From the NCBI GenBank assembly GCA_031264715.1, contig JAISDP010000179.1, forward strand, positions 1 to 6,994: a stretch of DNA of 6,994 nt, written 5' to 3'. The notes beneath the pieces are model-generated. The model was not told the origin of the DNA and ran no database searches. It saw nothing but the letters and a program-made list of their open reading frames with translations. Source of the stretch: Bacteroidales bacterium (GTDB taxonomy: Bacteria > Bacteroidota > Bacteroidia > Bacteroidales > UBA4181). Made by a program: the position numbers and the translations under genes. Positions 6,072-6,994 of this stretch are shown here, in pieces. The stretch's first letter is position 1; each line of letters begins with the position of its first letter.

Positions 6072-6994
6072 ATGGCACAATTGGAAATGAGGGCGGTATA
6101 TGCCCAAACACTGATAGAACTTGCAGAAAAAGATGACAGGATTGTATTGCTTGAATCCGATCTGATGAAAGCGTCGGGGACAACCGTATTCAAAAATAAA
6201 TTTCCGGAAAGGACTTTCAACATGGGCGTTGCCGAAGCGAATATGGTGGGCGTTGCCGCCGGACTGTCGGCTGGCGGGAAAATACCGTTTGCGGATACCT
6301 TTGGTTGTTTTGCAGCCAGGCGCGCTTACGACCAGTTTTTCATATCGGCCAACTACGCGCGGCTGAACGTGAAGCTTACCGGTACCGATCCCGGTGTTTC
6401 GTCGGCATACAACGGCGGGACGCACATGCCGTTCGAAGACCTCGGTATCATGCGGAACATTCCCAAGCTGGTTGTCTTTGAACCGAGCGATCCCGTATCA
6501 TTGAAAAAGCTGGTGCAAAAAGCGGCTGTTCATCAAGGCTGTACCTACATGCGCTTGCACAGGAAACCTGTAGACATTATTTATTCGGAAGATGAACCGT
6601 TTGAACTTGGTAAGGGCAAGGTATTACAGGACGGAAATGACGTCACGATAGTGGCTATTGGCGCCATCATGGTGCACGAAGCGCTGAAGGCTGCCGAAAT
6701 GCTGAAAAACGAAAATATTTCGGCTGCCGTCATCGACATGCACACTGTGAAGCCGGTCGACTCGGAATTGATCATCCGATACGCCCAAAAGACAGGTCTG
6801 ATCGTTACCTGCGAAAATCATCAGGTCATGAATGGTTTGGGGTCGGCTGTAGCGGAAGTTCTTGCCGAAAATTGTCCCTGCCGGTTGAAACGGATCGGTG
6901 TGGAAGACGAATTCGGCGAAGTGGGAACCCAGGAATTTTTGCAGGAAAGATTCGGGATGACGGCCGAACATATTGCGGATGTGGTAAAAAAGAA
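6072..6994 (+). CDS. Split transketolase, C-terminal subunit (truncated by window end)
   Basis: The reading frame is open from ATG 6072 to the last base: 307 full codons plus two bases. Split C-subunits are usually about 305-320 residues, so only a few residues are missing and this is a window-edge effect, not a broken gene. The protein has the pyrimidine-binding domain with the catalytic Glu55 in MGVAEANMVG (51-60), followed by the substrate-side motif TFGCFAARRAYDQ (76-88). The C-terminal transketolase domain has ENHQVMNGLGSAVAEVLAE (248-266) and GVEDEFGEVG (276-285). It completes the enzyme begun by the preceding gene. It is odd in the pocket loop TDPGVSSAYNGGTH (105-118). Most relatives have T-H...G-E-D-G-x-T-H, so Asp106 replaces a usual His, and Asn114 replaces the usual Asp. 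His118 is kept. The leader before the ATG is the A-rich AAAAATAGAAAAATAGAA. Confidence 0.95.
   Translation, partial: MAQLEMRAVYAQTLIELAEKDDRIVLLESDLMKASGTTVFKNKFPERTFNMGVAEANMVGVAAGLSAGGKIPFADTFGCFAARRAYDQFFISANYARLNVKLTGTDPGVSSAYNGGTHMPFEDLGIMRNIPKLVVFEPSDPVSLKKLVQKAAVHQGCTYMRLHRKPVDIIYSEDEPFELGKGKVLQDGNDVTIVAIGAIMVHEALKAAEMLKNENISAAVIDMHTVKPVDSELIIRYAQKTGLIVTCENHQVMNGLGSAVAEVLAENCPCRLKRIGVEDEFGEVGTQEFLQERFGMTAEHIADVVKK

Noticed and set aside
5175..6994. Reading the pair as DXP synthase or a pyruvate dehydrogenase E1 alpha/beta pair
   Set aside because: The GHIGGALS, KGHAGPALY and GDGESNEGQ motifs of the first subunit and the domain order and lengths fit split transketolase. E1 would be expected beside lipoyl-domain E2 genes, and none are present.

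Overview
The window holds six same-strand (+) genes from what looks like a Bacteroidetes chromosome, probably Bacteroidales. The organism call is an inference. It rests on AT-rich, Shine-Dalgarno-less leaders before every start codon (often containing AAAAATAG or a close relative), a Tat-exported Gfo/Idh/MocA protein of the type common in that phylum, and the protein style. No rRNA, tRNA, mobile element or CRISPR array is visible.

Layout. Positions 1-343 are non-coding, AT-rich DNA upstream of the first gene; they hold an exact 17-bp tandem duplication next to small overlapping inverted repeats. At 344-1537 is a Tat-signal Gfo/Idh/MocA oxidoreductase, followed by a strong intrinsic terminator (1580-1622). 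Only 35 nt later starts a five-gene run that reads as one operon: a GPH-family (MelB/YihO-like) sugar:cation symporter (1658-3046), an L-fucose/L-arabinose isomerase-family protein (3061-4395), a DUF4867-like protein with a possible cupin-type metal site (4461-5126), and the N-terminal (5175-6017) and C-terminal (6072 to window end, a few residues short of complete) subunits of a split transketolase. Gaps between these genes are 14, 65, 48 and 54 nt.

How the genes may work together. The set describes uptake of a sugar, aldose-ketose isomerisation, and a thiamine-diphosphate-dependent two-carbon transfer from the ketose. No sugar kinase or aldolase lies between isomerase and transketolase. An isomerase feeding a split transketolase directly, with a GPH importer, is the logic of the sulfoglycolytic transketolase pathway for sulfoquinovose, where the sulfonate replaces the phosphate. 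I offer that as the leading hypothesis for a second look, not as an annotation: a kinase could lie just outside the window, and other sugars (apiose-type, L-fucose, D-arabinose) remain possible. The DUF4867-like protein is the least understood member and could be an additional isomerase or epimerase. The transketolase C-subunit also departs from the usual substrate-pocket motif (Asp and Asn where His and Asp are usual), which fits an unusual substrate.
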